A stretch of DNA of 51,975 nt, taken from Alphaproteobacteria bacterium. Lineage in GTDB: Bacteria > Pseudomonadota > Alphaproteobacteria > UBA828. A program made the position numbers and the translations under genes. Where the stretch lies: positions 1-51,975 of the forward strand of contig JAJDXK010000146.1 in NCBI GenBank assembly GCA_022823305.1, given 5' to 3'. Under the pieces are notes generated by a model. That model saw only the letters and a list, made by a program, of their open reading frames with translations, ran no database searches and was not told the origin of the DNA. Shown here piece after piece: positions 49,643-51,975 of the stretch (positions within the stretch are counted from its first letter, which is position 1; each line of letters opens with the position of its first letter).

Positions 49643-51975
49643 CTAACCCGGTGCGTCGTCGCCGGAGCTGCTCCCGCCGTCGCCCGGCCCGTCCGCGGCG
49701 GGGCGCGGCGAAGTGGATGCGTGCGGCGCGGCGCGGCGCTCCCTTTCCGCCGGCTGTTGCGGTGAGGGTGGCGCGGGGGCATCCGCGCGCCCGCGCGCAT
49801 CCTCGATGACGACGCGGCCGGGAGGCGCCCGGCCCTCCTTGTCCTCGCCGAAATAGATTTGCGTGTGCGGGAAGGGGATCTCGATGCCGCGCGCATCGAA
49901 GGCCGCCTTGAGCCTGCGGTTGTACTCCCGCCCCGTGGCCCACTGCGTCAGCGGCCTGGTCTTGAGCCGGACGCGGACGATCACGGCGGAATCGCCGAAG
50001 CTGTTGAGGCCCATGACCTCCAGCGGCTCCAGCATGTTGGGGCCGAACTCGGGGTCCTGCTGCAGCTCGTCCGCGACCTCGCGCATCACCGCCACCACCT
50101 CGTCGTAGTCCTCGCGGTAGGCCACGCCCATGTCGATCAGGTAGTAGGAGAAGTCCTTGGTCATGTTGGAGACGGTGTCCACGCCGCTGAAGGGCACGGT
50201 GTGCACCTGTCCCTGCAGGTCGCGCAGGCGGATGGTGCGGACGGTGATGGCCTCGACCGTGCCGGTGTGGCCGCCCGCGGTCACCACGTCGCCGACGGCG
50301 ACGCTGTCCTCCAGCAGGATGAAGAGCCCGGTGATGATGTCCTTCACCAGGGTCTGCGCGCCGAAGCCGATGGCAAGGCCGGCGACGCCGACGCCCGCCA
50401 GCACCGGCGCGATGTCGATGCCGATCTCGGAGAGGATCATCAGCGCCGCGATCACGCCGACGACGACGCGGAGCGCGTTGCGCGCGAGCGGCAGCAGCGT
50501 GCGCGCGCGCTGGCTCCGCTCCACCAGCTCGCCTTTCTCGTCGACCTGGGTGAGGTAGCGGTCGATCAGGGTGGACGCCACCTCCAGCAGGATCACGGCA
50601 ATCACCGCGATGGCGACGATCGAGGCCAGCGTCGCGATCACCTGACGGCCCGTCTCGCTCGCGAGCCAGGTGAAGATGTCGGCGTTCCACGCCTCCAGCA
50701 CGAGGCAGATGCCGAGCAGCAGGATCACCGCCTGCGCCGCCCCGCGCGCCACCGGCAGGTAGCGGTTGACCCGCGCCTGCAGCCCCGGGTAGCGCTCGCT
50801 GAGCTCGCTGCGGATGCGGAAGCCCCGCTCGAAGCCGCGCCGGACACCGGCGAAGCCGAAGCCCGTGGCCCAGGCGATGGCGAGCGTCGCGGCGCTGCCC
50901 TTGACCAGGAAGAGGAAGCCCTCCAGCCCCTCGGCAGCGGCCAGCATCCCGCCGGCGATGACGTAGAGGATCGCCGGGATGTGCCAGAAGTCCGCGAGCT
51001 TGCCGAGGAAGGCGAAGAGCCTGAGGTGCGCCCGCCGGCCGCTGGTCCGGCCGGTCTCGTGCAGCCAGCGCGCGAGCGGCGCGCGGTTCTGCAGGATGAG
51101 CGTGATGAGCAGCCCCACCAGGAGGACGCCGAGCAGGCGCACCAGCGCCGCATAGCCGCTCTCCGGCAGGCCCAGCAGCAGCCCGGCCTGGCAGAAGACG
51201 TAGCCGTAGGTCCCGATGTTCACCAGGCGGCGCCACCAGATCGAGATGTAGGCGGCGTTCACGTCCGCGATCGGTGTCAGCCGCAGGCGCGGCGCGTAGG
51301 GCGAGAGCGCGAGCGTTCCCGCCGCCTTGGCGATGCTCGCGATCACGTGGGCGTTGATGATCGCGAGACCGATCACCCGCACCGTCTCGCCCGGCCCGAT
51401 GAAGGTGAGGATGCCGTAGCCGACGCCCGCCATCACCAGATTGGGTACCAGCCGGAGCGCGGTGTTGTAGAGCAGCAGCGGCGGCTGCAGCCAGAGCGAG
51501 GGCTTCTCCCGCTCCTCCAGCCGGCGGCGCGGCACGGCGAGCGCGCGGAAGACGGCCAGCCCGACGAGGATGCCGCCGACGACGGCCGCGGCCAGCTTGC
51601 CCAGCGAGACGGGCCAGGTGTCGCCGTCGTCGGATTCGTCCCAGTTCTCGATCAGCCAGGCGACGGCGTCGGGCATGCCGGCGATCTCGCGCGCGAGCAG
51701 GACGATCTGCTCGCCCAGCACCGCGACCCCCTCGGAGATCGCGCCCATCGCCGAGTCGTCTTCGGCGCTCTCGCTCGCCTCCGTCGCCTGCTGCGCCGCG
51801 ATCGCGGCCTTCAGGTCGGCGAGGAAGCGCTCGCGGCTCTCCGGCGATTCCAGGGTCTCGACGAGTTGCTCGAGGGCCTGCGGGTCGGCCGCGTCTCCGG
51901 CCGGCGCCGGCTCCTGCGCCAGCGCCGGCGCGCTCGCGGCGAGCCAGAGGGCCGTCAGCAGCGGCGCCGCGACCC
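49643..51975 (-). CDS. Large MscS-family mechanosensitive channel (5' end outside window)
   Basis: At least 777 residues are visible; the start lies beyond the window. The first part seen is the end of a signal peptide (LTALWLAASAPALAQEPAP), then a periplasmic helix (LEQLVETLESPESRERFLADL). About ten membrane segments follow. The MscS core has the pore helix and beta domain: VAGLAIGFGAQTLVKDIITGLFILLEDSVAVGDVVTAGG, then TVRTIRLRDLQGQVHTVPFS. The C-terminal tail is Pro/Arg/Ser-rich. It releases solutes on osmotic downshock, in the inner membrane. The ATG at 51748 is internal. Confidence 0.93.
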   Translation of the reverse strand, partial: VAAPLLTALWLAASAPALAQEPAPAGDAADPQALEQLVETLESPESRERFLADLKAAIAAQQATEASESAEDDSAMGAISEGVAVLGEQIVLLAREIAGMPDAVAWLIENWDESDDGDTWPVSLGKLAAAVVGGILVGLAVFRALAVPRRRLEEREKPSLWLQPPLLLYNTALRLVPNLVMAGVGYGILTFIGPGETVRVIGLAIINAHVIASIAKAAGTLALSPYAPRLRLTPIADVNAAYISIWWRRLVNIGTYGYVFCQAGLLLGLPESGYAALVRLLGVLLVGLLITLILQNRAPLARWLHETGRTSGRRAHLRLFAFLGKLADFWHIPAILYVIAGGMLAAAEGLEGFLFLVKGSAATLAIAWATGFGFAGVRRGFERGFRIRSELSERYPGLQARVNRYLPVARGAAQAVILLLGICLVLEAWNADIFTWLASETGRQVIATLASIVAIAVIAVILLEVASTLIDRYLTQVDEKGELVERSQRARTLLPLARNALRVVVGVIAALMILSEIGIDIAPVLAGVGVAGLAIGFGAQTLVKDIITGLFILLEDSVAVGDVVTAGGHTGTVEAITVRTIRLRDLQGQVHTVPFSGVDTVSNMTKDFSYYLIDMGVAYREDYDEVVAVMREVADELQQDPEFGPNMLEPLEVMGLNSFGDSAVIVRVRLKTRPLTQWATGREYNRRLKAAFDARGIEIPFPHTQIYFGEDKEGRAPPGRVVIEDARGRADAPAPPSPQQPAERERRAAPHASTSPRPAADGPGDGGSSSGDDAPG

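Overview
The window is about 70% GC and reads as a chromosomal segment of an alphaproteobacterium, probably of Rhodospirillales type. The main pointers are an Irr-type Fur-family regulator next to a rubrerythrin, a yqeY-dnaG-rpoD macromolecular-synthesis block, carAB, and an argD-argF pair. I saw no rRNA, tRNA or CRISPR array. Nearly every gene is bacterial core metabolism or a small-molecule catabolic enzyme, packed tightly with many 4-nt start/stop overlaps.

Layout. 1-4.2 kb: carB (3' end cut by the window) and carA on the minus strand. 4.4-9.0 kb: yqeY, dnaG, rpoD on the plus strand. 9.1-14.1 kb: a DMT permease, a Sel1-repeat/peptidoglycan-binding protein, an amidase, a CAP-domain exported protein, and a CmcJ/NvfI-like oxygenase gene broken by one extra G in a homopolymer. 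14.2-21.9 kb: a theta-like GST, a DMSO-reductase-family molybdoenzyme, irr plus rubrerythrin with a candidate operator/promoter between them, a class-C beta-lactamase-like hydrolase and a lone CoxL-like molybdopterin subunit. 21.9-22.6 kb: a FitA/FitB-like toxin-antitoxin pair. 22.8-33.8 kb: housekeeping and accessory metabolism (SDR, PurM-like protein, MoeB/ThiF, CysK, Dut, CoaBC, DUF1989, HemF, Ldh-family and MDR oxidoreductases, SDR, Asp/Glu-racemase-like protein).

33.9-38.0 kb is an AT-rich foreign island. It holds an AIPR (abortive-infection phage-resistance) gene with a PD-(D/E)XK-like N-terminus. That gene has been split by a complete 2,242-bp IS1595-family element with perfect 26-bp terminal inverted repeats and a perfect 8-bp target duplication. 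Removing the element and one duplication restores a 562-codon reading frame. The element carries more than a transposase: a 52-aa ORF overlaps the transposase stop, and on the opposite strand lie a 60-aa coiled-coil ORF and a 143-aa lipoprotein gene. An orphan beta-class DNA methyltransferase borders the island.

39.0-49.5 kb is rich in C-N and C-C hydrolases/lyases: a second amidase, a PEP-mutase-like lyase, a cupin, a dihydropyrimidinase, an isochorismatase-like hydrolase and an acetolactate-synthase-like ThDP enzyme. Between them sit argD-argF and a second VapC toxin, whose overlapping partner is an unusual RHH plus Mrr_N-like winged-helix fusion. The window ends in a large MscS-type channel gene (5' end cut).

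The points most worth following are the passenger-carrying IS1595 element inside the defence gene, the Mrr_N-type antitoxin, the within-gene composition breaks in dnaG and carB, and the Irr/rubrerythrin operator.
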